Below, one piece after another: positions 24,756-35,600 of a DNA stretch of 39,619 bases. This stretch comes from Rhizaria sp. SCN 62-66 (Eukaryota; Rhizaria, unplaced), in the NCBI GenBank assembly GCA_001724265.1, contig MEDY01000312.1, positions 1 to 39,619 on the forward strand, read 5' to 3'. The position numbers were made by a program, and so were the translations under genes. Within the stretch, counting starts at the first letter, position 1. Each line of letters opens with the position of its first letter. The notes beneath the pieces are model-generated. The model saw only the letters and a program-made list of their open reading frames with translations, ran no database searches and was not told the origin of the DNA.

Positions 24756-25803
24756 CGCGGGCTGCGCGCAAAGCAAGAAGACAAGACGGGTCGAAGAGTG
24801 GGTCACAGAAAAGACTGGCATTCTTAGAGATGATTATAGTTGTGATAGAAGATATTAATATACCAAATTTAAGTTTAAGTAATATTAAATTAGTTTCCAG
24901 TGTTATAATTGCATTAAGTTGCCTTGATAGACCAGCCAATAGCTTTTCCAATCGGGATGTCATCCCGACCCTCTGATCGCGTTGCTGACTGCCAACGGCT
25001 ACATCTTGAACGCAGCGTTCAGGGACAACACAACAACCATCAAAAATACGCTCACAATAATATGCAATATTGCAATACTGTGTCATACTAACACAATTTC
25101 CTTTGTTCTTGCATCTATTGTGAGTATGTACTTGATCTAGACGATTTGTAAATGCGCAACTTGAAGTTTGAATACGGAGCCGAATCGACAATATATAGAG
25201 TGTTTTGTATAGAGTGTTTTCAATTTCATAAGCTCGAAACTATCTAAAAAGGAAAAAATCATTCTATTTTTTGTTGATACATGTATGAATGGATTAGTAT
25301 GTTTTTTGTTGTTCTATGATCGTAATCCTTAATTTTCCGATCCCTGTTCAGATACAGTTTGCATTTCTGACCTTAGGCCAGTTGGGCTTGTGTGTGGTCG
25401 TTAAGCGAAACATGACTTTCTGCATCAAGAGCCCGCCCATCATGTCCATTGTTTGGATATACGATTTGAACACAACGTGAGACTTTTAATCTACTTGAAG
25501 GCCACTCGTTTCATCCCGTTGACATTGCGCTTCACACGCCGCGAGTTGCTCCTCTCTCCTTTTTGCGAGTGACGTCGCCCACTACCACATAAGGCCAATT
25601 TTCCTCATGATAGACTTCTGTTTTTCCGAATTAATCAGGACATGCAAATAATGCAAGTTGGTTTATGTCATAATTACAACATTATATCCTACTCGTCGTG
25701 GACTAGCTCTCTCCAATTCTCGTTTCTTACCTTGCCAACCAACTCGCTCATTTGCCTCTTGTCTCTATGACTTTCTGACTCGTTGCACACAGACGGGGTT
25801 TTC
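24756..25803. other. AT-rich divergent spacer between lipase and carboxylesterase genes
   Basis: A 1.05-kb spacer with probable promoters for both genes. On the minus strand an acceptor-like CTTTGCGCGCAG ends at 24762, just before the lipase ATG. On the plus strand a pyrimidine-rich stretch ends in CACACAG at 25792, 11 nt before the esterase ATG. It also contains a perfect 8-bp palindrome (24952-24968) and a 14-nt tandem duplication (25194-25220). I do not support the minus-strand ORF at 24688-25191, which overlaps lipase exon 1 in another frame. Confidence 0.5.
24952..24968. promoter_or_regulatory. Perfect short palindrome TCGGGATG-T-CATCCCGA
   Basis: Two 8-nt arms around a single T, in the spacer ~200 bp upstream of the lipase start. 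It is GC-richer than its surroundings. The shape fits a dimeric transcription-factor site; function is inferred only from symmetry and position. Confidence 0.3.
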
Positions 25804-27924
25804 ATGCGGCTGTTCCTGCTGCTTCTTCTGTCAGCTGTGCTCTCCGCCACGGTTGCCGCCACCGCGGCGCTGTCGCTGGCGGTGGACTCGACGACGCCGT
25901 TGTTCGCGGACCCACTGACCGCGCCCAAGGTGCGCACCAACACGACGCAGGGTGTGGTCGAGGGCTACTCGTACCGCCACGTGCACCACTACCGCGGGCT
26001 GCCCTACGCCGCGCCGCCGACGGGCTCGAACCGCTTTCGCGTGCCGCAGCCGCCCGCGGCGTGGTCGGGTGTGCGCAAGGCCTACGCCGACGGCCACGTG
26101 TGCCCGCAGTTCCACCTCTCCAAGTCGCTCTATCTGGGTAAGGAGGACTGCCTGTACCTCTCGCTCTACGTCCCTGAGAAGGCCAAGACGTCCAAGACGC
26201 CGCTGCCCGTGCTTTTCTGGATCCACGGCGGCGCCTGGGTGCTCGGTGACGGCTACGAGTTCGGCTTTTACGACGGCGCGACCCTGGCGCACGAGCGCGG
26301 GGCCATCGTCGTCACCATCAACTACCGCCTCGCCGCGCTGGGCTTCCTCGCGCTGGACGAGCTGCGCGACGAGTCCGAGGACGGCAAGAGCGTCGGCAAC
26401 CTCGCGCTCAAGGACCAGCGCGCCGCGCTGCTCTGGGTGCAGCAGCACATCGCGTCCTTCAACGGCGATCCGCACCGCGTAACGCTCTTCGGCGAGTCGG
26501 CGGGCGCCTTCTCCGTGTGCTTCCACCTTGCCTCGCAGGCCTCACGCGGGCTCTTTGCGGCCGCCATCGTTGAGTCGGGCACGTGCGACTCCCGCCTCTT
26601 CTTCGTCCCGCCGCAGCAGGCCGTCGCGTGGTCGCGCACGTGGCTGCGCTCCGTCGGCTGCGACACGGCCACGCGCGCGGGCGTCATGGCCTGTCTGCGC
26701 GGCAAGAAGGCCGAGGAGCTGGTTGCGCCCCCCGTGCTGCGCCGCACGGCCGCGGCCTGGCGCACCGCCGGCGAGCTCGCCTCGGGCCTCGCCGCGCCGG
26801 GCCCCAACGACGCCGACGCCGCCATCGACACTCTCGCCGTCGCGTCCCTCACGAACCTAACCGCAGCTGACGCCGAGATCGTGCGCGCTGTGTTCGACCG
26901 CAAAAGCGCGCGCAACGCCGCCTATGCCGCGGTGCTCTCGGCACCCGGCGTTGAGTTCGGCTCCATCGCGCGCTCGGTCGCGTTCGACGACGCCGCCGCG
27001 CTGCGCGCTGGCAAGAAGCTCGCTCGCGAGGTCGAGGCTGAGGCCGAGGTCGCCGCGCTGGCGCACTCCCTGGCGCTCGACGACGCCGCCGCGCTCGCCG
27101 CGCTTCTGCCCCGGCGCGCGCCCTCTGCTGCGGCCGCGGAAGAGGAGGATTACTACCCGCCGATGTACCCGCTCATGTCCTGGGCCGCGGTCATCGACGG
27201 GTCGCCCCACGGCCTCACTGACGCACCCTCGCGCGTCATGGCCGCCGGCCGCGGTGCCGCGGTGCCCGTGGTCATGGGTTCCAACAAGGACGAGGGCACG
27301 CTCTTCATCCCCATCATTCCGCTCATCGTGCCCGGCGTGTCGTTCCCGCTCAAGGCCGGCGACATCCCTGTCGCACTGCGCCACGTCTTCGGCGCCGACT
27401 TCCCCGTCGAGGCCGCAATGGAGCTCTACCCCGCCAAGCAGTTTAAGTGCTCCGGCTCGCGGTTTGCGCAGATGCTCCGCGACAACATCTTCACTTGCAC
27501 GGCGCGCCGCGTCGCGCTCGCGCGCGAGCCCTTCAGCGCGCGCGCCGGCGCCGGCGTCGGCGCCGCGGGCAACGGGACGACCCACATTTACCACTTCACC
27601 TACAACTCGGGCTTCATCGAGACGCTGCTGCTGGGCACCTACCACGCTGCCGAGCTGCCCTTCGTCTTCCACAACGAGTGGCCCTGGCTCATCCACGCCT
27701 TCAAGCCCGCAGACCACAAGGTCGCAAAGGTCTTCGGCGCCTACTGGGGTAACCTCGCCGCCACGGGCGCCGTCAATGGCGTTGCGGGTGCGCCCTTCGC
27801 AGGGCCCGTGGCCTGGCCGGCCTTCACGGCCGCCGCTGAGGAGACGCTTGTCATCGACAAGGCCAGCTCAGTCAAGGCCGGGCTCTTCAAGCCGCAGTGC
27901 GAGTTCTGGGACGCGCACGTCTAA
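25804..27924 (+). CDS. Secreted type-B carboxylesterase (cholinesterase-like family)
   Basis: A single-exon gene of 706 residues ending in TAA. The ATG at 25804 opens a clear signal peptide (MRLFLLLLLSAVLSATVAA), so the enzyme is probably secreted or enters the endomembrane system. Family signatures in order: RGLPYAAPP, EDCLYLSLYVP (type-B signature 2), oxyanion-hole HGGAW (His ~141), nucleophile elbow GESAG (Ser ~232), catalytic acid in NKDEGTLF (Glu ~497) and catalytic His in TYHAAELPF (~614). The Ser-Glu-His triad is therefore intact. The family hydrolyses carboxylic esters; the substrate cannot be told. An Ala-rich insert lies at ~370-440, between the two halves of the alpha/beta hydrolase fold. 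Length is slightly above the usual ~550-600. A pyrimidine tract and CACACAG just upstream suggest a 5' untranslated intron or trans-splice acceptor. Confidence 0.92.
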   Translation: MRLFLLLLLSAVLSATVAATAALSLAVDSTTPLFADPLTAPKVRTNTTQGVVEGYSYRHVHHYRGLPYAAPPTGSNRFRVPQPPAAWSGVRKAYADGHVCPQFHLSKSLYLGKEDCLYLSLYVPEKAKTSKTPLPVLFWIHGGAWVLGDGYEFGFYDGATLAHERGAIVVTINYRLAALGFLALDELRDESEDGKSVGNLALKDQRAALLWVQQHIASFNGDPHRVTLFGESAGAFSVCFHLASQASRGLFAAAIVESGTCDSRLFFVPPQQAVAWSRTWLRSVGCDTATRAGVMACLRGKKAEELVAPPVLRRTAAAWRTAGELASGLAAPGPNDADAAIDTLAVASLTNLTAADAEIVRAVFDRKSARNAAYAAVLSAPGVEFGSIARSVAFDDAAALRAGKKLAREVEAEAEVAALAHSLALDDAAALAALLPRRAPSAAAAEEEDYYPPMYPLMSWAAVIDGSPHGLTDAPSRVMAAGRGAAVPVVMGSNKDEGTLFIPIIPLIVPGVSFPLKAGDIPVALRHVFGADFPVEAAMELYPAKQFKCSGSRFAQMLRDNIFTCTARRVALAREPFSARAGAGVGAAGNGTTHIYHFTYNSGFIETLLLGTYHAAELPFVFHNEWPWLIHAFKPADHKVAKVFGAYWGNLAATGAVNGVAGAPFAGPVAWPAFTAAAEETLVIDKASSVKAGLFKPQCEFWDAHV

Positions 27925-28707
27925 GTACCTCGTCTAAGTGCAATATCCACGTCTAAGTACGACGTGTATGCGCACCCGCCTTCATGTGTTGTTAAGATTT
28001 TACAACACATTTGCTGATTCTGACACGAATTATCTAGTTCTTGTTGTCCTGTTCTTGTTCTCCATTTCTTCTTCAGATTTCTTCCCATTTTATTACTTCG
28101 CACATTTTGTTGTTGACAACTGTTATATGTGAGTGCTTGCCGCGCTTTTGATTGCGCTTCTGTGCGAGAGACTGTACGTAACTGTGTCTGAATCCTCATG
28201 ACAATAGAATTGCTGACGTGTGGCCTTGCATGCAACGCTTCAGAGCGCAGCACAGCACAGTAGGATACTCCACGACAGGGGTATCTGCATTGATAACGAT
28301 TCTTTTGGATCGTGTAAAAATACATCTGTATAATTGTAATTTCACTGAACAATGTCTATTCGGCGGCAACATCCGCCACATTCAACAATGCAGTTGTTGG
28401 CAATCACCAATGCAGTGTTAAAGTTGCACTTGTGATTGATTACAATAACGACATTGACGACGATTATACAAAAATCAAGTCGTGTATTAAGTTAATAGTA
28501 GTCGGTTTACAGGTTAAGATTAGTTTACAATAGTACCGTCACAGTTATGCATGCAGCCGTCGTTGCAAGCACAAGGTAAAAAATATACAGTTACATGTCC
28601 TTTTACTAAGAGTTACGTATGACACAAAACATTCACAGGAACATTATTCATGTTGCTCGCACATAAGTTGGGTGATTTCCGCTGGCAGTCACTCAGGTCG
28701 CTGAAAG
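27925..28707. other. Convergent 3' spacer between esterase and CDK genes
   Basis: A 783-bp AT-rich spacer between two stop codons (TAA plus, TGA minus). Just past the esterase stop the 12-mer ACGTCTAAGTAC (27917-27928, containing the stop) recurs at 27949-27960, with a partial copy at 27931-27939. No gene or RNA is recognised. Confidence 0.5.
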
Positions 28708-31659
28708 TCACCGCATGTTAACGCCGCCGCCGCTGCCAGCGCCAGTGCCCGTGCCGACATTGGCGGGGCCGTGACCGTGGGCCGCGTAGTGCTGCTGCTG
28801 GTGCATGGGATAGGGCGGCGCGTGCGCCGGATGCCCGCAGTCGTCCCCGTTGCAGCCTGCGCTGCCATTGCCTCTAGCAGCAGCCGCGTGACCGCCGTGC
28901 CCGTGGCCATGACCGTGGGCGGAGTGACCGTGGGTGGAATGACCGTGGGCGGAATGACCGTGAGCAGCGCCCAAGCCGAGCGAGGCCGCGGCGGCGTGCG
29001 CGGCCGCGGTGGCCGCCGCGGCCGCTGCCTGCTGCACCGCCGCCGACACGGGCACCGACACCGAGGGGGCGGCGCCAGAGGCAGCAGCAGATGCAGAGGC
29101 TGCGTCGTGTTGATGATAGTGGTGGTGGTGTTGGCCTTGACTGTCGTCGCCATCGCCATGCCCATGCCCATGCTGCTGCTGTGGCTGCTGCAGAGCCACG
29201 GCGGCGGCGTGCTGCGCCGCCTGCAGCGCGGCCGCGGTAACGGCCGCGTACACGGCGGGGTTCGCACTGGCCACCGCGGCCGCCGCGGCAGCAGAGTCCA
29301 GCTGCGGCTGGCCCTGCTGCTGTTGGTGTTGGTGTTGTTGATGATGATGCGACTGTGCGTGTTCGCTGTCGTCGCCGGCGCCGTTCGCTGAGGCGTCACC
29401 ACTGCTACTGCTACTGCTGCTGCTGCTGCTGTTGCTGCTGTTGTTGCTGGTGTTGATGTGATTATAGCTGCTGCTGCTGCTGCCGCCGCTGAACTGGCCG
29501 TGGTTGTTGTTGCCGTAGGACCCATGACCGTCAGACACCGCCTCCGCGGCCGCGTCCGCCGCCTCTGCCTCCGCCTCCGCCTCTGCCTCCGCCTCTGCCT
29601 CATCGTCGTCGCCCGCGTCGCCGCCGGCGCTGGCGGCCGTGGTGACGGCGCGCAGCTTGAGGTCCGCGAAGAATGGGTGCGCGAGCGCGTCCTGCGCGGT
29701 GATGCGCGTCGCCGGGTTGACGTCGAGCAGGCGCGCGAGCAGGTCGAGCCCCACGGCGTCGAGGCGCGGGCACACCTGTGCCAGCGGGACGGGCGCGAAG
29801 CGCGGCAGCTGCGAGGGGTCAAGGTCCGGCAGCAGGGCCAGCGCGGGCAGCTCGGTTAGCGAGGGCGTGCCCAGCAGCGAGAAGATGACGCGCAGCTGGT
29901 CGGCGTTGCTGGCGCCGGGGAAGAGCGGGCGCCCGTTGACCATCTCGGCGAAGATGCACCCCACGGCCCAGGTGTCGACGCCGGGCCCGTAGTTGGTGCC
30001 GCCGCAGAGCACGTCGGGATCGCGGTACCACAGCGTCACCACCTCGGGCGTGTAGGCGTGCGGGGTCGCGCCGAAGAGCCGCGCCAGACCGAAGTCGGCC
30101 AGCTTGAGCTGCCCGTCGAGCGTCACCAGCAGGTTCTGCGGCTTCAGGTCGCGGTGCAGGATGCGGTTGCGGTGGCAGTACGCCAGGCCCTGCGGACGGC
30201 GCAGTGGGATGTGATGCAGTGTGGTGAACATCAGAGTGGTGGACATCAGAGTGGCGGACATCAGAGTGTGCAGTGGCAGTGCGATGGAGTATAGCGTGGT
30301 TTAGCATCACACAGTTGAGTTCAGTGCAATGCAACGTGATTGTGGAGAGATAAAAAAGAAAACAAGTGAATTGATGAGAGAAATGACATTTGTGTGGCTT
30401 CTGTAAGATATACAACAACTGCGCTCGATTGCGTGTGAGTTATGTTAAGCCGTACCTGGAGGGTCTGGAAGAGGAACGACTTGACCGCGAAGGGCTCCAG
30501 CCCGGCGGGCCCGCACGCGTCCACAACGTGCTTCAGGTCCTGCGCGTATGTGTGCGACGTGTGTGTTTACGTGCGTATGTAAGGGATTGCAGTCGGGAGA
30601 GAGGGTGAAAAAAAGGGGGAGCGGGTTTGGGTGAGTAAGAGTAGGAAAAAAGCGCGTTTTGCAAGTAAATGTGACGAAGTACAGTAAAAAACTCCTAAAC
30701 TCAATAAATCGATTCCTAGTGTGCGCGCGTGCCTGATGGAGGTACTCGAAGACGAGGGTGAGGTGCCTGGGCGCGTGGACGACGTCGAGCAGCCGCACCA
30801 CGTTGGGGTGGTCTAGCTGCCGCAGGATCGAGATCTCGCGCAGAGACGTCGACGGGATGCCTGCGCGTGCGTGTCGCGGGGCAGTGCGCGGTGTGTGTGT
30901 AGCGGTGTCGTGTTAGGTGTATCGGACAGAGTGAGAGTGCGAATGTGAATGTGTGAGCGAATAGTGCGGAGTTGTTTTGAGATTGTTTTAGTTTAGATAG
31001 ATATGATTAAATGCAATTTATGAATGACGCAATGCTATAGGCAAGGGACGCATGATAAACAAAAGAGCAGTCAGGATGTAACGAGCTGACCGCTCTTTGC
31101 GCCGTTCAGCTGCGGGCTGCGAGATGCGAGACGTGCCTTCGTCATCAGAGTTGAGGCGGATACGCTTGAGCGCGAGCGTGCTGCCGGTGCGCCAGTCCGC
31201 GGCCTTGAACACCACGCCGTACGTGCCCTCTGCGCGGGCGAGGCGAGGGAGGCGTGCGAGGCGAGTGAGGCGGGAGAGTGAGATGATGGAGGAGTTAGGT
31301 GATCGTGAGCGTGAGAAAAGAGATTGAGGTGGACGTGTGCGTTGGGTTGAAGTTCATAAAACATGCTAAGAAATATGCTACGCGTGTCAGGACGCAGGAC
31401 GAATGCAGAACGTACCGCCAATTTTACCGAGGACAGTGTACTGTTCGCGAGGGCAAACAGCGTCGCGAGTTGAGCAGAGAGCAAGGCAGGGCAGGAATGT
31501 ACGGGAAAGGAGAAGAGAGGAAGGAAAAAAAAAAAGGCGTGAGCAAACGTGGAAAACAATCTGTGCGGCTGCGACTATCGAGCCTGCGGCTGAGACGGAC
31601 GGTGACAATAGTGTGGATATGTGACCGTGATGTGAGTGTGCCGGACGTACCCGGTCCAT
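28708..31659 (-). CDS. CDK1/2-like cyclin-dependent kinase with His/Gln-rich C-terminal tail
   Basis: Six exons: 31659-31651, 31440-31416, 31229-31137, 30860-30733, 30539-30456 and 30189-28708, giving 606 residues ending in TGA. Residue numbering follows human CDK2 closely: GEGTYG with inhibitory-site Thr14/Tyr15, Lys33, PSTSLRE helix with Glu51, HRDLKPQN (Asp127), DFG (Asp145), T-loop Thr160 in [12 protein letters not shown], and the CMGC features through [12 protein letters not shown]. The PSTAIRE motif is altered to PSTSLRE, and WYRAPE is WYRDPD, somewhat like CDK5/Pho85. After the kinase (ends ~290) comes a ~316-residue tail rich in Ala, Gln, Asp and His, with GHSAH-type repeats. CDKs pair with cyclins to drive cell-cycle or transcription steps; which class this is remains open. 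Introns 3 and 4 start with GC (GCACGT, GCACGC). The gene is divergent from CDC23. Confidence 0.93.
28905..28975. repeat. 15-nt tandem repeat encoding His-Gly-His-Ser units
   Basis: About three imperfect 15-nt units in the minus-strand CDK gene, encoding [10 protein letters not shown] and GHSAH followed by HG dipeptides. This makes a compact His-rich block within the tail. Confidence 0.7.
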
Positions 31660-32646
31660 GAGGCGAGGGGGCTGTCTGGCGGTAGAGCTCGACCAAACCA
31701 GCCACGCGGGCGCTTAGGGACGTGTGCAGAGCGAGAGGGTAGACTACGGGGGAGCAGACAGAGACTGCTGCGCGCGATTGCTGAGCTGGGGTCCGGGTGG
31801 GGTTGCCAAGCCTTGTTGGCTGCAGGGGAGAGCGCGGGGGGAAAGAAAGAAGAGGCGTAGGGCGGTGAGACTTTGGGGCTAGAAAAAATAAAACTTAAAA
31901 ATCCCACATTAACACATGCAGAGCAACTAGAAAAAACGTATTTGAACACACGCTCGTTGTTTAGCACATATATGAGGCATTATTGCGTCGTCCCTTGTCG
32001 AGGCGAGATACGCTGCTGAGCGCTCCTCTGACGGCATAAAGCGGGTGATGCAGCATCAGATTGGCATGCTGCAAAAAAATAGAGCTGTTAAGGGCGCATA
32101 TTATCGGAATCAAGAGGCATTGTGGGTGTTGCAAGCGTTAGTCGTCGTGCCGATGAGGCAGAGCGAGGGAGCAGCAACTGAGGAGTCCATGGTGAAAGCC
32201 ATGCCCAGAAAGTGGGGAAGATGAATCACAGAAGGCACATTAATAAAGGATCATGACATTCCGATTCCAATAAGTCAAAATGCGTCGTCATAACTGCAAA
32301 CTTGCGACCAGTATAATATCTATATCGAGCGTCCGGAGCCCTTCCTGGCCCGACCCCCCTTGCCTCAATTTTTCTCGAGGCAACGGGCTGGACGATGACC
32401 CAGAGTTCAAATTCAGTCAGCGCAATTCTAGATTCTGCCATGGAAACTCCGTTACCAGACTGTGCGCACATGTATCATATGGATTGCTGATAGAGATACT
32501 ATAATCTCTTTTTATTTTTTCTAGGGCTTCTTTCTGCGCGCACGCCAGCTTCGAACCTCCCAGCTGACCCTGCACTGCGCCACACCGCGCCCGTTTTGTT
32601 CTCCTCCTCGCGCTGCGCTTCTGCCGCGCTTCCTCTGCGCGCCCCG
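31660..32646. other. Divergent spacer between CDK and CDC23 genes
   Basis: A 987-bp spacer between the two start codons, likely with a shared or paired promoter region. On the plus strand a strong pyrimidine tract TTTTTATTTTTTCTAG ends at 32524, suggesting a 5' untranslated intron in the CDC23 gene. An imperfect hairpin (TTGCCTC ... GAGGCAA, about 32360-32385) is present. Other short ORFs in the spacer look like chance. Confidence 0.5.
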
Positions 32647-35600
32647 ATGTGGTCCCCCGCTTTCTCTGCGGACGCCGCGCAGTCGGGCGTGGGCGACTCA
32701 TCTTTCTGGCTCCCCGCGATGCCGCAGCCCTCGGGTCTGGGCCTCGACGCCAGCACCGCCAGCTCCGTATCGACAAGCGCCAGCGCCAACGGCAGCCGCG
32801 TCAGCAGCAGCGCCGCTGCGGCGTTCCGCGTGGGCTTTGGCGCCGGGCCCGAGCTTACGGTTTTCACCGACGGCAACGGCAGCAGCGCCAACACCAGCAC
32901 CAACAGCAGCCTCAACGCCTCCACCTCGCACTCGCACTACTCGCACTTCGCCTCAGCCTCGACCTCAGCCTCCGCGGGCGCTGTGTCCGCCCTCGAGCCG
33001 CCGTTCGCGTCCGCGCTGCTGCCCGTAGCGCCCGCGCTGCCGCTGGTGATCGGGGACACGCACACGGCGCTCCAGTACCTGTCGCAGCGCGGGCTTGCAG
33101 CGCTGCCCGCGCACGGCCCCTCGCTGTCATTGTCGCTGCCGCTGCCACTGTCGCCGTCGCCCGCCGTGCTCGCGCGCCTGCTCGCCGACGCCTCGGAGCA
33201 GGCGCGCGTGGCGCTGGGCGTCGACGTCGCGGCCGCCGTTGCTGCCGCCGCGCTCCCGCCGCCGCCCGTCCCCGCGGCCGCGGCCGCCGCGGCGGCGCTG
33301 CTGGCCGTGCGAGAGTGCGCCGACGCCGAGGCCGCGGCGGCCGCGGGGACACGAAAGTACATCAAGCTCTACGCGCGGCTGCTGTTTCCCTCCGCGTTCG
33401 ACGTCATCAGCCTCGACCAGCCCGAGCAAGAGACGCAAGAGATAGAGCAAGAAGGTACAGAGACACAGGAGACGGATACGACCGAGCCCGGCTCTGTCTC
33501 TGAGGAGCGTCTGCTATCGCTCGCGCGCGCGGCGTCGCGGGAGTCCGTGGCGCGCGCGGCCCGCGCTGGCGTGGACGACGGCGGCCACGGCTCGCTGCTG
33601 GCTGCGCTGCGGTGGCTCGCGCACTGGACGCACGGCGAGCGGCTGCGGTCGCTCGCCGCGGCCGCCGTCGACCCCGTCGAGGCTATCGAGGTACGCGCGA
33701 CGGGCGAGATATAGATCCGCTTGAGTCAAAACATGAATTTCAAATGTTTTATCACAAGAACATATGATTTATTGTCATCATAACGATGCCTTTCCTAGAT
33801 GTTCACACTCGCGATATATCTAATCTTTTCTAATATTCTGCCTCGCCCACCCTCTTCCCCATGCGACTGCTCAGGTGCGCAACCCGCACAGCGCGTCACT
33901 GCTGCGCGGGCTGATCGCCGTCGCGGCGTGCTCCTGCGCGCTGCATGGCGACCTACACAGCGCGGCCTTCGCGGCGCACCCGCTGCGGCGGCGCATGCCC
34001 GCGCAGCACACGCCACCGCTGCCCGCCCCGCTCTCGTCCCTACGGGATCCGGTGCTGCTGTACCTCCTGGCGCTTGCCGCGGCCGACGCGGGCGACCGGG
34101 CTACGGCGCGCGCGGCGCTCGCAGGCGCGCTCACGGCGCTGCCGCTGTTCCCCGACGCCTGGGCGCTGTTGATCGAGACCTGCGACTCGCTCGAACAGGT
34201 AAGTACGCGCGCGAACCAAGGCCTTTTTCAGTGTTCATCAGTGTAGAGTGCCTTCATACGAATTGATCGAGTTTAAAACAATCAAATGTGAAATTAAAGA
34301 TGAAATTTGTGCCTAAATTGTAGCAATTTAACTTTGTTATGTTCATATATCGACTTGAAACTCTCACTTTCCGTATGATCCTTATTCTGCTTTTGCCATG
34401 CCTGACGTAGCTCTACTCACTGCCGCTCCCTGCGCACTGGTCGCTGGACCTGCTGTACGCCGCGGCGTGCCTGCACCACGCGCGCTCGTTCGAGGCGCCC
34501 TCGGTCTCCGGCGGCAGCGGGGTGCTGGCGGCGCCGCACTGCGCGCCTGCCGCGCAGCCGCGCCTGCTGCAGCTGCCGCGCTTCCTGCTGACGCCGCTGC
34601 AGCGCGTGGCGCAGACGGCGGCGCGCGCCGACGTGCACCTGGCGCGGCTCGAGGCGCTGCTGCCGGGCGCTGCCGCCGTCGCCGCGCTGGCGGGCGGCTT
34701 CCTGCTCAGCACGGGGCAGCTGGCCGCGGCCCAGGAGGCGCTCCGCGCAGCGCGCGCGGCTGACCCCGCCGCCGCGACGGGCGCGCCCGCGGCCGAGGCG
34801 CTCGCGGAGCTCTGGCTGGGCGCCGGCAACGCGGCCGAGCTGGCTCTGCTGGCCCGCGACATGGCTTCATCCTCGTTACAGTCATCATCGTCATCTTCAT
34901 CATCGTCCAGCGGGGGCTTTGGGGCGTACGGGCCCGAGGCGGCGTACGTGGCGGCCCACCACTTCGCCGCGCTGGACGAGCTGGGGCAGGCCAGGAAGGT
35001 ACACACGCGCTCGTTCGAACTTTATGGTGCATATCTCGATAATTTCATATGTTTGTATGGTGATTTTGTATTTTGTGTATATTCATTGTTTTGTGACTTT
35101 TGGTGAAAATGACGCGATTAGTATTTTATATCACTGATATGTAACACATTTTAATCACACTCTCACGTGTTTCTCGCCATGCTCGCCACAAAGGAAATCA
35201 CACGTGCGCTGCGGCTGCGGCCGCGCTGCGTGCGCTACTGGCTCTTCCTGGCCCACCTCTACGGCGAGGAGTCCGCCCGCCCCCGCGCCGGCGCCTCTGC
35301 AGGCTCCAGCGGCAGCGGCGGCGGCGGCGGCGGCTCCGCGGGGCTCCGCGCTGCGTTGGTCCCCTCTTCGGCCTCCACCTCTGCTTCCGCCGCGGGCGCG
35401 GGCGCGGGCGCCGCGGGTGCGGGGGCCGGGCGCGGGGCCGCGCACGACGCGGGCGCGCTGGCCGCCGCCGCGCTTGCCGTCGCGCACCGGCTGGACCCGA
35501 ACAACGTGGGGTACGTTCCGTACTTGCGGACATGTGTTCCATACTCGTATCGTAGTGCTTGACGATTGACTCTGTTTGACTTTATGCGGATGCTTTTAAC

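Noticed and set aside
24688-25191. Minus-strand 167-codon ORF upstream of the lipase
   Set aside because: It overlaps lipase exon 1 in another frame, is AT-rich and has no motif.
31651-31705. Alternative CDK start MAGLVELYRQ
   Set aside because: Its frame is incompatible in phase with the next exon, whereas ATG at 31659 gives MDR joined to [13 protein letters not shown].
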